Positions 26,794 through 35,670 of a stretch of DNA of 64,000 nt are shown here, in pieces. The position numbers were made by a program, and so were the translations under genes. Positions within the stretch are counted from its first letter, which is position 1; each line of letters opens with the position of its first letter. The DNA comes from Sphaerothrix epifaneia. GTDB lineage: Bacteria > Cyanobacteriota > Cyanobacteriia > Phormidesmidales > Phormidesmidaceae. The stretch spans positions 1-64,000 of the forward strand of contig NZ_JBHZOL010000102.1 in the NCBI RefSeq assembly GCF_042788235.1. Direction: 5' to 3'. The notes under the pieces were generated by a model. The model was not told the DNA's origin. It saw nothing but the letters and a program-made list of their open reading frames with translations, and did not search any database.

Positions 26794-29700
26794 TTAATCC
26801 CAATCGGCCAGCGTGCTACGCCAGTCTTGGGCTAGGTTGAGCCACTGTTCCCGACGACGTTCAAAATCAGCCGCTATCCAAATCAGAGCCATTCCGGCCA
26901 CAACGCCCAGCATCCATTTGACTAAAGGGTATTCGGCATTGAGAATAACAAGTTGCTCAAAAGCATTCACCCCAAAAGCAACTGTACCCACATAGAGAAA
27001 AGCGCGAATTCGCCAGCCCAAGCCCAACAACAGCGCCACCAGGCTAAAGGCCGCAACTGGCAAGCCACTCCAAGGTTCAAAAAGCAGACCATAGAGCAAG
27101 ATGATGCCCAAGCCCAAGACCCGCAGCCTGTGCCGCTGAGTTTTGTGATTTGAGCTTTGCCAATGCGGATCTACCTGGGCAATGTAGAGCAGCGAACCGC
27201 CGCCCAGCAAAACGTAATAAAATCCTTCCCCAATATTTTGCTCAAACAGCCAACGGGCGATCGCCCAATCTATCAATCCCAGACTCAGGTAGCTCAGGCG
27301 AATTTGCTGCCGTCGCCAGCTAAGCCAACCGTAAAAGCCTGCCGCGAGCCAAAAGTTGACTAACGTTAGCGACAAGCTGCCCCCCACCGCCACTAGACTG
27401 GGCAAAACTATCGCTGCTTGCTGCCAAGGCTTTAGTAGCCAGCCCCAACGTGACCAGGGAAGCGTGTATAGCCCCACTGCTAAAACAACAGCGATCGCCC
27501 CGGCCCACGCATCAATAACGCCTAAAGGGGGAAACAACAGGCGCGTGTAAGCCACCAGCCCCAAAGCTTGCCCCAGCCCGACGTAGAGCCAGCTTTCTGA
27601 TTGTTGACTACGGCTTTGCCCAATTGGATAAAGGGTAACGGCGATCGCTAAGCAAAGGGCTAATGGTGTTAGCGTCAGGCGAGTCATCCAAACGCTGGGT
27701 AAGGTTAAAAACAAGAGCAGACTGGCGATCGCCCAGTGCAAGTGAGCAGCAACCCCAAGTCTGAGCTGAGGATAGTGCAACCGCTGCATTATCCATTGGC
27801 CGCAGAGACGGTAGACACCCATGATCACAACGGCAACACCCGCCAAAATCACCAAGCCGTCTCCTGGATCACCCCCTTCAGCCTGACTCAGTTGATAAAG
27901 AACCAGTTCGTACCAGGCCGTTGAGCAGCCAATTAATGCCAGCCAGCCTAACCAGCGGCTCTGCCAGCGCCGCCCCACTTCTAAAACCATTAGAGAAACA
28001 CCCAGCGTGATCCCGCCTGTTGTAGCAGTAAAATCGCCGCTGCGAAGAGCCAGCGCTAGCAGGCCGTAGAGTAAAGATAAAGTCTGCAAACTCCGCAGCG
28101 GTAGCTGAGCCTGTGGCGGTCGCCCAGTCACGATCGCTAAGCTGATTAAGCCTAAGCCAACGGTCGCAGCCGACAAAATGAGTAGATCGCCCCCTCTGCC
28201 AAGCAATGCCTCAGCCATGATCAGCTCAGCGGCCCAGCCTAGCAGATAAACTCCAGAATTTTTCGGCGTTTGCCACTGCCGCCAGAGAACCGCACCCGCC
28301 ACTATTCCCATAGCGGCTAGATAGCTTATCTGCAGCGATCGCCCATCAAGGTAGAGAAAACCCACTTCCAGGCTCAGGCTCAGCAGCAAACCGAAACACA
28401 GGACATCGCCCCAAAAATCTGTAGCTTGTCCATATAGCCTCGGCAGTTGAGCAGTCGCTCCCGCTGGCTGGTGGGCTGCTGAATTTGGCCAGCGTCGCCC
28501 TAAAAAGGGCGACACTTGCCATAGTCCTAAAAGGGCGATCGCACCGATGGGATACCATTGCACCCCGGTCAGTTGAGGCATTGCTGGCATTAAATCTTGA
28601 ATTAAACTGGTGCCCCAGCCCAATCCCCAAAGAACCGTCAGCAGCGTTACCGCTTGTCTAGGCCAAAAGCGGCTGAGAAACGCCCCCAAACCTGTAGCCA
28701 TGCCCAAGCCTACCAGACGTGTTTGGGGCAAGAACAAAGTCAACGGCACCGTAAGACCCAGCGCTAACAAACTCAGTTCATAGCTATAGCGACGGTTAGG
28801 TTCGCGCCAAGCCAACAAGGTTAGCCCCAAAGGTAGCGCCAAACCAGCTACGCTCCACGCATTGCTGAGCAAATTGCTCTGGAGGGCTGTGAGTAAGTTA
28901 AAGTAGCTGAGTCCAGCTAAGGCGCAGCCAAAATACCAAGCACTCTGCCGCCAGCGAGAAGCGCGATCGCCCACGCACAGCCCCCATTCCAACCAGGTAA
29001 CACCGAGAGAAAGCAGCAACCAAGCACCTGTGGGTAAATTGGGCCAGCGATCGACGATGGCAATAGTCAGGGCTAGCAGCGCTAGAGCATGAGTGATGTT
29101 AATTAAAAAATGAGGCGACGGCGATCGCCGCAGCGTCACCCCTAAAAGCGTGATGGTGGAAACTATTAGACTGAGTGCCAACACAGTCAGGTCTAAGCTG
29201 CTAATAGCTACCAGCAGCAGCCCCAGCCCTAGCGCCAGTTTCTCGGTAAGCTGGGCTAATCGAGTTTGGCCACGGCGGTAAAACCAGTCTGCCAGACCCA
29301 CCATCAGCACCAGGTAAGGTAGATAAGCAATACCTAGCAGCACTTCTGGATTCGTCTCAGTACCTGTCCAGCCAGCAGCGATCGCGGTTGCTAGCTGTTG
29401 CCAAGGTACGGGTAAGCTGCGCCAGCCCAGCCAGATTAGCTGCAGACCTATTGCTAAAGCGGCTATCAGGTGAAGCGATTGCCCCGTTTTGACCAGTTGC
29501 TGAGTACGCAATTTTAGCCCTAAGCCGCTGATCATGGCTGCCTGTAGCGGTAGCGAAAACACGCTTAAAAACCAGCCCAACCACAACAGCCCTCGCCCAC
29601 TCCAGAGCCATAGCCCACCCAAAACGGGGTGAGAGGTGGCTGAAACCACCAGCCAGACCAGCAGGGCACCGCAAATGCCGATCGACAGACCTAACTGCTC

Positions 29701-30621
29701 GACATCAATGTCAGGCGTCCCTAGCCCTCGCAGCAGCAACACTCCCAGGCTATAAATCACCAAAAGTGAGGCCGCTGCCGCTAGCATGGCTGTTAGTTTT
29801 TCCGCGTCTTGACGACGAAAAGGCCAGAGAAAAGCGATCGCCGTTATTGCCGTGCCACAGTAGATTGCTCCCAGCGGCACCGCCAAACTGTTCCAGCCAA
29901 GCTGCAAATAAGCCAGTCCTAAAAAACTCCCTGCCCTTACCAGGCGACTGGGTCGCGCCAGGGTGCCAACCGTTTCAGGCAGGAGTGGATAGCGCCAAAT
30001 TGTACAGACGGTTAAAATGCCAGCCGCCAGCAGACTGACCAAAAGCCCCAGCGGCGATCGCCCTACCTGTAGTGCATCAATCGCCCACAAATTAATGGGC
30101 ACCAGCAGCAACGCCACAATTCGCAAAGTTTTGGCCGTGAGCTGTAGCCTCGGCTGGCTAGCTGCCCACCGTCCACCCAGCCAAAAAATGATGGTATAGG
30201 CCAATAGCACTAGATATTGACCTATCACGTTAAATTGGCTCCACTGGGTAGCAGCCAGCACAGCAGACGACAACACAACCAGCAACACCCCTAAACACAA
30301 GAGCCAAACTACGCTTAGCTCTGCCATGAGTCGTTCTGCCAGTTGGTGAATTGGCTGTAGCAGAGAAGTGGCGCTTAGAGCGGCTAGGTTGACCGCCGCC
30401 GGAGAGCGGCGGGGTTGAGCTTCGGCGACTGGCCTTCTGGCAGACAGAATAGCTGGAGGCTGGGTTTTGAGAGTTGGTAACTGACAGCTAAACGACGTTC
30501 GGCCTAGCGCTCGCACCTGTTCATCAGAAATCAGCGCTAACTGTAGCCAAGCTTCTAACCCTTCTAAAAGGGCGGGCTGATCGGTGGCCACTTCGATCCG
30601 AATAAATTGCTTAGACGACAT
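26794..30621 (-). CDS. Very large polytopic membrane protein of unknown function
   Basis: This 1275-residue protein starts with a soluble stretch of about 100 residues (IRIEVATDQPALLEGLEAWLQLALISDEQVRALG, then a Pro/Arg-rich linker). Nearly continuous hydrophobic segments follow to about residue 1255, consistent with well over 30 membrane helices. The N-terminus resembles the short helical domain of DUF2157-type membrane proteins. Tryptophan- and leucine-rich helices repeat (LLGLG, WRWQ types), suggesting internal duplication. I recognise no transport, glycosyltransferase or ligase motif, so no function is proposed. It is divergent from the MocR-type gene, sharing a 181-bp regulatory region. 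Confidence 0.8.
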   Translation of the reverse strand: MSSKQFIRIEVATDQPALLEGLEAWLQLALISDEQVRALGRTSFSCQLPTLKTQPPAILSARRPVAEAQPRRSPAAVNLAALSATSLLQPIHQLAERLMAELSVVWLLCLGVLLVVLSSAVLAATQWSQFNVIGQYLVLLAYTIIFWLGGRWAASQPRLQLTAKTLRIVALLLVPINLWAIDALQVGRSPLGLLVSLLAAGILTVCTIWRYPLLPETVGTLARPSRLVRAGSFLGLAYLQLGWNSLAVPLGAIYCGTAITAIAFLWPFRRQDAEKLTAMLAAAASLLVIYSLGVLLLRGLGTPDIDVEQLGLSIGICGALLVWLVVSATSHPVLGGLWLWSGRGLLWLGWFLSVFSLPLQAAMISGLGLKLRTQQLVKTGQSLHLIAALAIGLQLIWLGWRSLPVPWQQLATAIAAGWTGTETNPEVLLGIAYLPYLVLMVGLADWFYRRGQTRLAQLTEKLALGLGLLLVAISSLDLTVLALSLIVSTITLLGVTLRRSPSPHFLINITHALALLALTIAIVDRWPNLPTGAWLLLSLGVTWLEWGLCVGDRASRWRQSAWYFGCALAGLSYFNLLTALQSNLLSNAWSVAGLALPLGLTLLAWREPNRRYSYELSLLALGLTVPLTLFLPQTRLVGLGMATGLGAFLSRFWPRQAVTLLTVLWGLGWGTSLIQDLMPAMPQLTGVQWYPIGAIALLGLWQVSPFLGRRWPNSAAHQPAGATAQLPRLYGQATDFWGDVLCFGLLLSLSLEVGFLYLDGRSLQISYLAAMGIVAGAVLWRQWQTPKNSGVYLLGWAAELIMAEALLGRGGDLLILSAATVGLGLISLAIVTGRPPQAQLPLRSLQTLSLLYGLLALALRSGDFTATTGGITLGVSLMVLEVGRRWQSRWLGWLALIGCSTAWYELVLYQLSQAEGGDPGDGLVILAGVAVVIMGVYRLCGQWIMQRLHYPQLRLGVAAHLHWAIASLLLFLTLPSVWMTRLTLTPLALCLAIAVTLYPIGQSRSQQSESWLYVGLGQALGLVAYTRLLFPPLGVIDAWAGAIAVVLAVGLYTLPWSRWGWLLKPWQQAAIVLPSLVAVGGSLSLTLVNFWLAAGFYGWLSWRRQQIRLSYLSLGLIDWAIARWLFEQNIGEGFYYVLLGGGSLLYIAQVDPHWQSSNHKTQRHRLRVLGLGIILLYGLLFEPWSGLPVAAFSLVALLLGLGWRIRAFLYVGTVAFGVNAFEQLVILNAEYPLVKWMLGVVAGMALIWIAADFERRREQWLNLAQDWRSTLADWD

Positions 30622-30745
30622 CAGTAAAAACCGCAGGGGGATGCTTCATGATGATATCTCTCAGCCTTTAAGCGTCATGCCATCAGGACACTCTTTAAGG
30701 CGATCGCACTCGGCACCGATATTAAACAACCCCAAGCTTCAACAA

Positions 30746-30802
30746 CTAGTACAGTTGCGAAAATAAAAAATGTACCAGCCAATTTTCTGCCAACTGTACT
30801 AG
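30746..30802 (+). promoter_or_regulatory. Perfect inverted repeat, candidate operator of the MocR-type gene
   Basis: CTAGTACAGTTG (30746-30757) is mirrored exactly by CAACTGTACTAG (30791-30802), with 33 bp between. The second arm abuts the GTG start at 30803. MocR/GntR regulators commonly bind repeats in their own promoter. The region is shared with the divergent membrane protein gene. If the repeat is an operator, translation may start later, for example at GTG 30860. Confidence 0.55.
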
Positions 30803-32293
30803 GTGAGGCCGGAGCAAATCGCCTACGCTGTAAAAATCGCTCACGTCGCGCCAACACCTGTGAAAATTCTTCTCGATCGCCAATCGCCTGCTCCCGTTTA
30901 TTTGCAAATTCGCGATCGCCTGCGTCAGCTCATTCACGCCGGTAGCTTAAAACCGGGCGATCGCTTGCCTTCAATTCGGCAAATGGCGCGGACGGCGCAG
31001 GTTAACAAGCTGACGGTAATTGAAGCTTACGGAGTTTTAGAAGCCGATGGCTTGGTGCAAGCGCGGCAGGGCGCAGGCTACTTCGTCAATCCGTCGCCTG
31101 TCTCTACCTCATTTGAATCAACCTTTGCCCCAGCCCAAACGGTGATTATTCCAGCAGACGGCGTGCAGTCTTTTTTAGACGTTAGCAATGCTATGTTGCG
31201 GGCGCAGGTACGCCCTGATGTAATTAACTTTAGCTCCGGATTTCCGCCCCCTTGCGATATTCCTGATTTACAGCGAATTGCCCGCCGAGCGGTGAAAAAT
31301 ACTGCCGAACGCCTGTTTGAGCACAACTATCCCCAAGGCGATCCGCTGCTGCGGGAACAAATTACCCAGCTTTTGGTGCATCAGGGGTTGGCGATTTCAG
31401 CCGACAATTTGATCATCACCAACGGGTCAATGCAGGCGTTGTCGTTGCTGGTGCAGCAGTTTATTCAACCCGGCGATTGGGTGGTGGTTGAAGCGCCCAC
31501 GTTTCACGGTTTTTTGTCGGTGCTCAAGCAGGCGCAGGCGCAGGTGATTGGTATTCCCATGACCGCTACGGGCATGAACCTGGACTTGCTAGAGCAATAT
31601 TTGCAAAGCCATCGGCCCAAGCTAATTTACACCATCAGTACCCTGCACAATCCCACGGGCATTACCACCGATTTAGGCCATCGGCAGCAGCTTTTAGCCC
31701 TGGCGGAAGCCTACGACTGCCGCATTATTGAAGATAATGCTTATGAGCGGCTAAGTTTTGGGGCAACGCCACCGCCCATCAAGGCGCTTGATACTGGCGA
31801 TCGCGTAATTTATCTCAACACTTTTTCTAAAACGCTCATGCCAGCTCTGCGGGTGGGTTATGCCGTCATTACCGGAGCAGACTATGGGCCGCTGCTAGAG
31901 CGCAAACTCCTCCATGACTTTCATGTCTCGCTCGTTTCTCAAGCGATCGTCAGCGAATATCTGGCCTCTGGGCACTATCGGCGGCGCTTGCATCATTTGC
32001 AAGCCCAAAATCAGCAAAACCAAGCGGTGATGCTGCAAGCTCTGGCCAAACATTTTCCGCCTGAAGCCAGTTGGACGGTGCCGCAGGGGGGTGTTTTCTT
32101 GTGGGTACAGCTATCTGCTCGGCGATCGCTGCAAAGGTTCTGCCAAGCTGCATTACAAGCAAATGTTTTAGTAGGACCAGGTTCAATTTTTTTCCCGGAT
32201 CAACAAGGGTATCCAGGATTACGGCTTAGCTTTGCCCAGACGGTTGCCGATATTGAGCGGGGCATTGCCGTATTAGGGCGCTTGCTGCAGTAA
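30803..32293 (+). CDS. MocR-type transcription regulator (GntR HTH + aminotransferase fold)
   Basis: This 496-residue fusion has an N-terminal GntR winged helix (about 28-95, VYLQIRDRLRQLIHAGSLKPGD and SIRQMARTAQVNKLTVIEAY). A class-I aminotransferase-like PLP domain (about 130-490) follows, with ITNGSMQALSL, the HNPTG motif and the PLP-binding Lys in NTFSKTLMPALRVGYAV. MocR proteins use PLP or its amino-acid aldimine as effector and usually regulate a neighbouring gene. Some members act as genuine aminotransferases, which cannot be excluded. Start: GTG 30803 directly follows an inverted repeat; GTG 30860 (KILLDRQSPAP) is an alternative. Confidence 0.88.
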   Translation: MRPEQIAYAVKIAHVAPTPVKILLDRQSPAPVYLQIRDRLRQLIHAGSLKPGDRLPSIRQMARTAQVNKLTVIEAYGVLEADGLVQARQGAGYFVNPSPVSTSFESTFAPAQTVIIPADGVQSFLDVSNAMLRAQVRPDVINFSSGFPPPCDIPDLQRIARRAVKNTAERLFEHNYPQGDPLLREQITQLLVHQGLAISADNLIITNGSMQALSLLVQQFIQPGDWVVVEAPTFHGFLSVLKQAQAQVIGIPMTATGMNLDLLEQYLQSHRPKLIYTISTLHNPTGITTDLGHRQQLLALAEAYDCRIIEDNAYERLSFGATPPPIKALDTGDRVIYLNTFSKTLMPALRVGYAVITGADYGPLLERKLLHDFHVSLVSQAIVSEYLASGHYRRRLHHLQAQNQQNQAVMLQALAKHFPPEASWTVPQGGVFLWVQLSARRSLQRFCQAALQANVLVGPGSIFFPDQQGYPGLRLSFAQTVADIERGIAVLGRLLQ

Positions 32294-32407
32294 CTTCGCC
32301 GCATTCCTCAGCTTTGATAAATTTATTCTGAGGGGAGCGATCGCTGTCACCCGTTGCCTGGTATAACATTGGGCAATATCTCAGGCAATATTCATGAGCA
32401 GGCTCTG

Positions 32408-33862
32408 ATGGGTGAAGCAAGCATGGCAGCGGATTCTAAAATTCATTTCACGATGCACCTGAGCGATCGCAGTTTGGATGAAGCCGAACGCGACCAGCAA
32501 ATTCGAGAGCTGTTTGAAAAAATTCAGTCGCTCACTGGGATTGAAGCCCCCCGCTACATAACGGGCGCTGCTACTAACGGCCATCGCAGCGGCATTGAAA
32601 TTGCCCAGCTTGAAGCCGATCGACTACGCCCCCTGCTAAGCCTGGTGGCCAATCGTCTAGACAAAAAACCGCTGGAAACACAGGTTGTTTTACAGGTGGG
32701 TACCACTCACCTGCAAATCCAGACCCGTAAATCTGAAGAAGTGTTAGCGCTGTTGCCACTGGCCGAACGTCTTTTACCCAAACATCTGGTTTATCAAGGC
32801 AAAGCGGCAGCTTACGCCCGTCGAACCGGGTTTACGCCCGTTGAGCGAGCCAATCTAGAATTGCTGCGCTACCAGCTTGACCTCAATCCTGACGAAGCTC
32901 AGGTGATTCAGGCCAAAGCCCTTGGGCCTTACGAAACCTTTGAGCAACGCTTGGGCCGCTATGAACAGGTGCTGAGCGAAGAAATTCGACGGCAATACCC
33001 CTTAAGCGATGAAACCGAAGCCGAGCTGAAGCGTTTGCAAGAGAGCTTAGGGCTGGACTATGAAGATGTAGCTGAGATTCGTGACAAGCATCTTTCTAGA
33101 GCGCAGAGCGATCAAAAGCAGGTGGATGAACTCAAAGCCACCATCACGCAGCTACAGACCCGCATTACCCAGCTACAGCAGCCTATCCCAGAGCCAGAAA
33201 AGCCGCCTGAACCACCGACGCGCGATCGCTACCGACAGGAATTTCAGCAGGTGATTCAGCATACGCTTTATCCAAACGACTTTGATCGCGGTCGCTTAGA
33301 GCAGTGCCGCCGCCTTTGGCAGCTTTCAACGGCAGAAGTTCAAGCCATTGAGCAGTCGGTTACCGACCAACTCTATGGCGCAATCACCTCTAGCAGAGGG
33401 GTAGACTATCGCCGCTTGCGCCAACTGCTGTGGTCTAAGCAGTGGCAAGAAGCCGACCGCGAAACCGAGCGGGTAATGCTACAGGCTGGTAGCCAAGATA
33501 TGCGACCACTGAGCAGTTCTTTGCTCAATAGCTTTCCCTGTGTGGATTTGGTGACTGTAGATGGTCTGTGGCAACGCTACAGCGATCGCCGCTATGGCTT
33601 TGTTGCTCAACGCCAAATTTACACCGAGCAACCAACTATCCAAGATTTTTTGCGAATTGTGGGCTGGCAGGATAACTGGGGCTGGGGGGGGGTTTTGAGA
33701 ATCTCCAAAGCTTACAGCGATCTCCAGTTTCATGAGGGTGCGCCCAAAGGGCATTTACCCACTTGGCGCTGGGCCTGTACAACGCTAGAAAGTATCTATG
33801 CTGTTGGCTCGGCTGAAATTGATGCTTTTTTTGATCGGCTCAATCATTGTCTGCCGTCATAG
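32408..33862 (+). CDS. GUN4-domain protein with novel N-terminal and helical-repeat regions
   Basis: This 484-residue protein has three parts. The N-terminal 140 residues alternate strands and helices (KIHFTMHLSDRSLDEAERD, then ETQVVLQVGTTHLQIQTRKS) and match no family I can name with confidence. The middle holds three similar helical segments of about 35 residues (FTPVERANLELLRYQLDLNP, YPLSDETEAELKRLQESLGL, YPNDFDRGRLEQCRRLWQLS), a Gln-rich coiled coil and a Pro-rich linker. The C-terminal 150 residues are a GUN4 domain (VDYRRLRQLLWSKQWQEADR, YGFVAQRQIY, GAPKGHLPTW). GUN4 domains bind porphyrins in chlorophyll synthesis; in multidomain proteins the role is unknown. A second GUN4 gene follows after 21 bp. 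ATG 32408 is preceded by GCAGG; ATG 32423 is possible. Confidence 0.8.
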   Translation: MGEASMAADSKIHFTMHLSDRSLDEAERDQQIRELFEKIQSLTGIEAPRYITGAATNGHRSGIEIAQLEADRLRPLLSLVANRLDKKPLETQVVLQVGTTHLQIQTRKSEEVLALLPLAERLLPKHLVYQGKAAAYARRTGFTPVERANLELLRYQLDLNPDEAQVIQAKALGPYETFEQRLGRYEQVLSEEIRRQYPLSDETEAELKRLQESLGLDYEDVAEIRDKHLSRAQSDQKQVDELKATITQLQTRITQLQQPIPEPEKPPEPPTRDRYRQEFQQVIQHTLYPNDFDRGRLEQCRRLWQLSTAEVQAIEQSVTDQLYGAITSSRGVDYRRLRQLLWSKQWQEADRETERVMLQAGSQDMRPLSSSLLNSFPCVDLVTVDGLWQRYSDRRYGFVAQRQIYTEQPTIQDFLRIVGWQDNWGWGGVLRISKAYSDLQFHEGAPKGHLPTWRWACTTLESIYAVGSAEIDAFFDRLNHCLPS

Positions 33863-33883
33863 CTTTTCCAGAGGTGTCACTCC

Positions 33884-34402
33884 ATGCAAACCACAATTCC
33901 AGCTCTGGACTACCAAGACCTCGATAACCTCTTATCAGAACAAGACTGGGAAGCGGCTGATCGGGCGACAGCCGATCTGTTGCGACAAGCAGCTAACCAA
34001 CTTGAGGCGATCGCTCTCCCTACAGAGGCGATCGCCCATTTACCCTGTGCTGATTTGCATCGGCTTGATCAGCTCTGGACACAGCACAGTCGCGGTCAGT
34101 TTGGGTTTTCGGTGCAGCGAGAGATTTACACGTCTCTTGATTACAATGCGGTTCAATTTAGCCACGCCGTTGGCTGGACGCCTTGGGCCATCAAGCCCTT
34201 TGCTTTTTTTCGCTTCTATTCTCGGCTCAATTTTAGCCTCGATGCCCCCAGAGGCCAGTTCCCGGCACTTTGGTTTTGGCAGCTTTCTTTAGAAAATTCG
34301 TTTTTAGCGGGTGGATTTGGCAGCGGTCGGGGGGCAGGTTACGTAGATGCTGACAAGTTAGATGCTCTCATGCTTAGATTAGAGCGCTGTAGTTTGCAGT
34401 AA
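33884..34402 (+). CDS. Stand-alone GUN4-domain protein
   Basis: This 172-residue protein is a single GUN4 domain without the N-terminal bundle of the chlorophyll-pathway GUN4. Motifs align in order: LDYQDLDNLLSEQDWEAADR, PCADLHRLDQLWTQHSRGQFGFSVQREIYTS in two parts, VGWTPW, and a divergent LDAPRGQFPALWF where canonical GUN4 has LSAPEGHLP. GAGGTGTC lies upstream of the ATG. It starts 21 bp after the larger GUN4 protein, so both are probably co-transcribed and may interact. Porphyrin binding is expected from the family but not shown. Confidence 0.85.
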   Translation: MQTTIPALDYQDLDNLLSEQDWEAADRATADLLRQAANQLEAIALPTEAIAHLPCADLHRLDQLWTQHSRGQFGFSVQREIYTSLDYNAVQFSHAVGWTPWAIKPFAFFRFYSRLNFSLDAPRGQFPALWFWQLSLENSFLAGGFGSGRGAGYVDADKLDALMLRLERCSLQ

Positions 34403-34468
34403 GTGCTAGCGATCGCTTAGCTCTATACTTTGCTAAACATACTGACCCCTTTCGCCTGCTGGGGGTCA

Positions 34469-34498
34469 TCTGAGATTGAGCAATCTGAGATTGAGCAA
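34469..34498. repeat. 15-bp perfect tandem duplication before the LD-carboxypeptidase start
   Basis: TCTGAGATTGAGCAA occurs twice in direct succession (34469-34483 and 34484-34498), ending 1 bp before the ATG at 34500. It occupies the position expected for the ribosome binding site. Confidence 0.85.
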
Positions 34499-34499
34499 G

Positions 34500-35546
34500 A
34501 TGATTCACCGCCGAAATTTTCTCACAATAGCAGCGCTAACCAGTCTCATCACTCCCCTGCTGCCTCACCGCCTGGGACAGGCTACTGCTTCAGCCAAGTT
34601 AAAACCTCGCCGGCTTTTACCAGGTGATACGGTCGGTATTATCAGCCCTGCGGGGGCGACATTTCGGCGCGAAGAGTTAAACATTGTGATGGATGCCGTA
34701 CGGGGGCTGGGGCTGGTGCCCAAGCTAGCTCCTCATGTGCTCGATCGCTACGGCTATTTAGCAGGCCGCGATCGCGATCGCGCTGCCGATATTAACCAGT
34801 TTTTTGCTGACCCAGAGGTAGCGGCACTGCTACCGATTCGTGGCGACTGGGGTAGTAGTCGGGTGCTGCCTTACCTAGACTATCAACGAATTCAGCAAAA
34901 TCCCAAAATTGTTGTTGGCTTTAGTGACATTACAGCCTTGCTGTTGGGCATTCATGCCCAAACAGGTCTAATTACCTTTCACGGGCCGCATGGGCTAACT
35001 TCGTGGCGACCTGACCAAACGGCGTCCTTTCGGCAGGTGCTTTTTGAAGGGCAATCTCTAACCATTGCCAACACGGTCGCAGCCGAAGATTTAGATCGCC
35101 TCATGCCAGTGCGCAACCGGATTCAGACCCTCACACCGGGAGAAGCCCAAGGCAAACTAATTGGCGGCAATCTCTCAGTCATCGCTGGTATCGTCGGCTC
35201 GCCCTATATGCCCGACTTAACAGGCGCTGTCTTGTTTTTGGAAGATGTGGGTGAAAGTATTTATCGAATCGATCGCATGCTGACCCAGCTCAAGCTCGCA
35301 GGCATGCTTGACCAGCTTTCGGGATTTATTTTCGGCCAGTGTTCCCATTGTGGCCCCGGTGAAGATTACGGTTCGCTAACGCTAGAAGAAGTCCTGCAAG
35401 ACCACATTGCGCCTTTGGGCATTCCGGCTTGGATGGGAGCCGCGATTGGACACGTAGAGCCAATTTTGACGTTGCCTATCGGAGCCGAAGTCCTGATCGA
35501 AGCCACTGCTGGCACCCTGCAGATGCTAGAACCCGCTGTTGCCTAG
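34500..35546 (+). CDS. LD-carboxypeptidase (peptidase S66), Tat signal
   Basis: S66 peptidases trim the terminal D-Ala from murein tetrapeptides during peptidoglycan recycling or maturation. The 348-residue product begins with a twin-arginine-type signal (IHRRNFLTIAALTSLITP), so it is exported folded. The catalytic Ser lies in VVGFSDITALLLG, with RGDWGSSRVLPYLD before it. The Glu/His region includes LFLEDVGE and the late GHVEPILTLPIG. ATG 34500 is chosen over an in-frame TTG at 34476, since the signal peptide then starts normally. Export contrasts with the cytoplasmic E. coli LdcA and suggests a role at the wall itself. Confidence 0.9.
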   Translation: MIHRRNFLTIAALTSLITPLLPHRLGQATASAKLKPRRLLPGDTVGIISPAGATFRREELNIVMDAVRGLGLVPKLAPHVLDRYGYLAGRDRDRAADINQFFADPEVAALLPIRGDWGSSRVLPYLDYQRIQQNPKIVVGFSDITALLLGIHAQTGLITFHGPHGLTSWRPDQTASFRQVLFEGQSLTIANTVAAEDLDRLMPVRNRIQTLTPGEAQGKLIGGNLSVIAGIVGSPYMPDLTGAVLFLEDVGESIYRIDRMLTQLKLAGMLDQLSGFIFGQCSHCGPGEDYGSLTLEEVLQDHIAPLGIPAWMGAAIGHVEPILTLPIGAEVLIEATAGTLQMLEPAVA

Positions 35547-35609
35547 TGGTGTTTAAAGTTCTCTTTCGTTTTTGAGTGAGGCGCGATCGTAGACGCCACA
35601 ATCAAAATA

Positions 35610-35623
35610 GTAGTCATTGATAC
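35610..35623 (+). promoter_or_regulatory. NtcA-type site upstream of gdhA
   Basis: GTA-N8-TAC at 35610-35623 matches the NtcA consensus perfectly and lies 47 bp before the gdhA ATG. No -10 sits at the canonical 22-bp distance, so it could act by repression or be fortuitous; the core consensus occurs by chance about once per 4 kb. Confidence 0.45.
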
Positions 35624-35670
35624 GAAATGCTGCCAATGACCTCACACCGCTACAAACAAGGTCTTTATTT

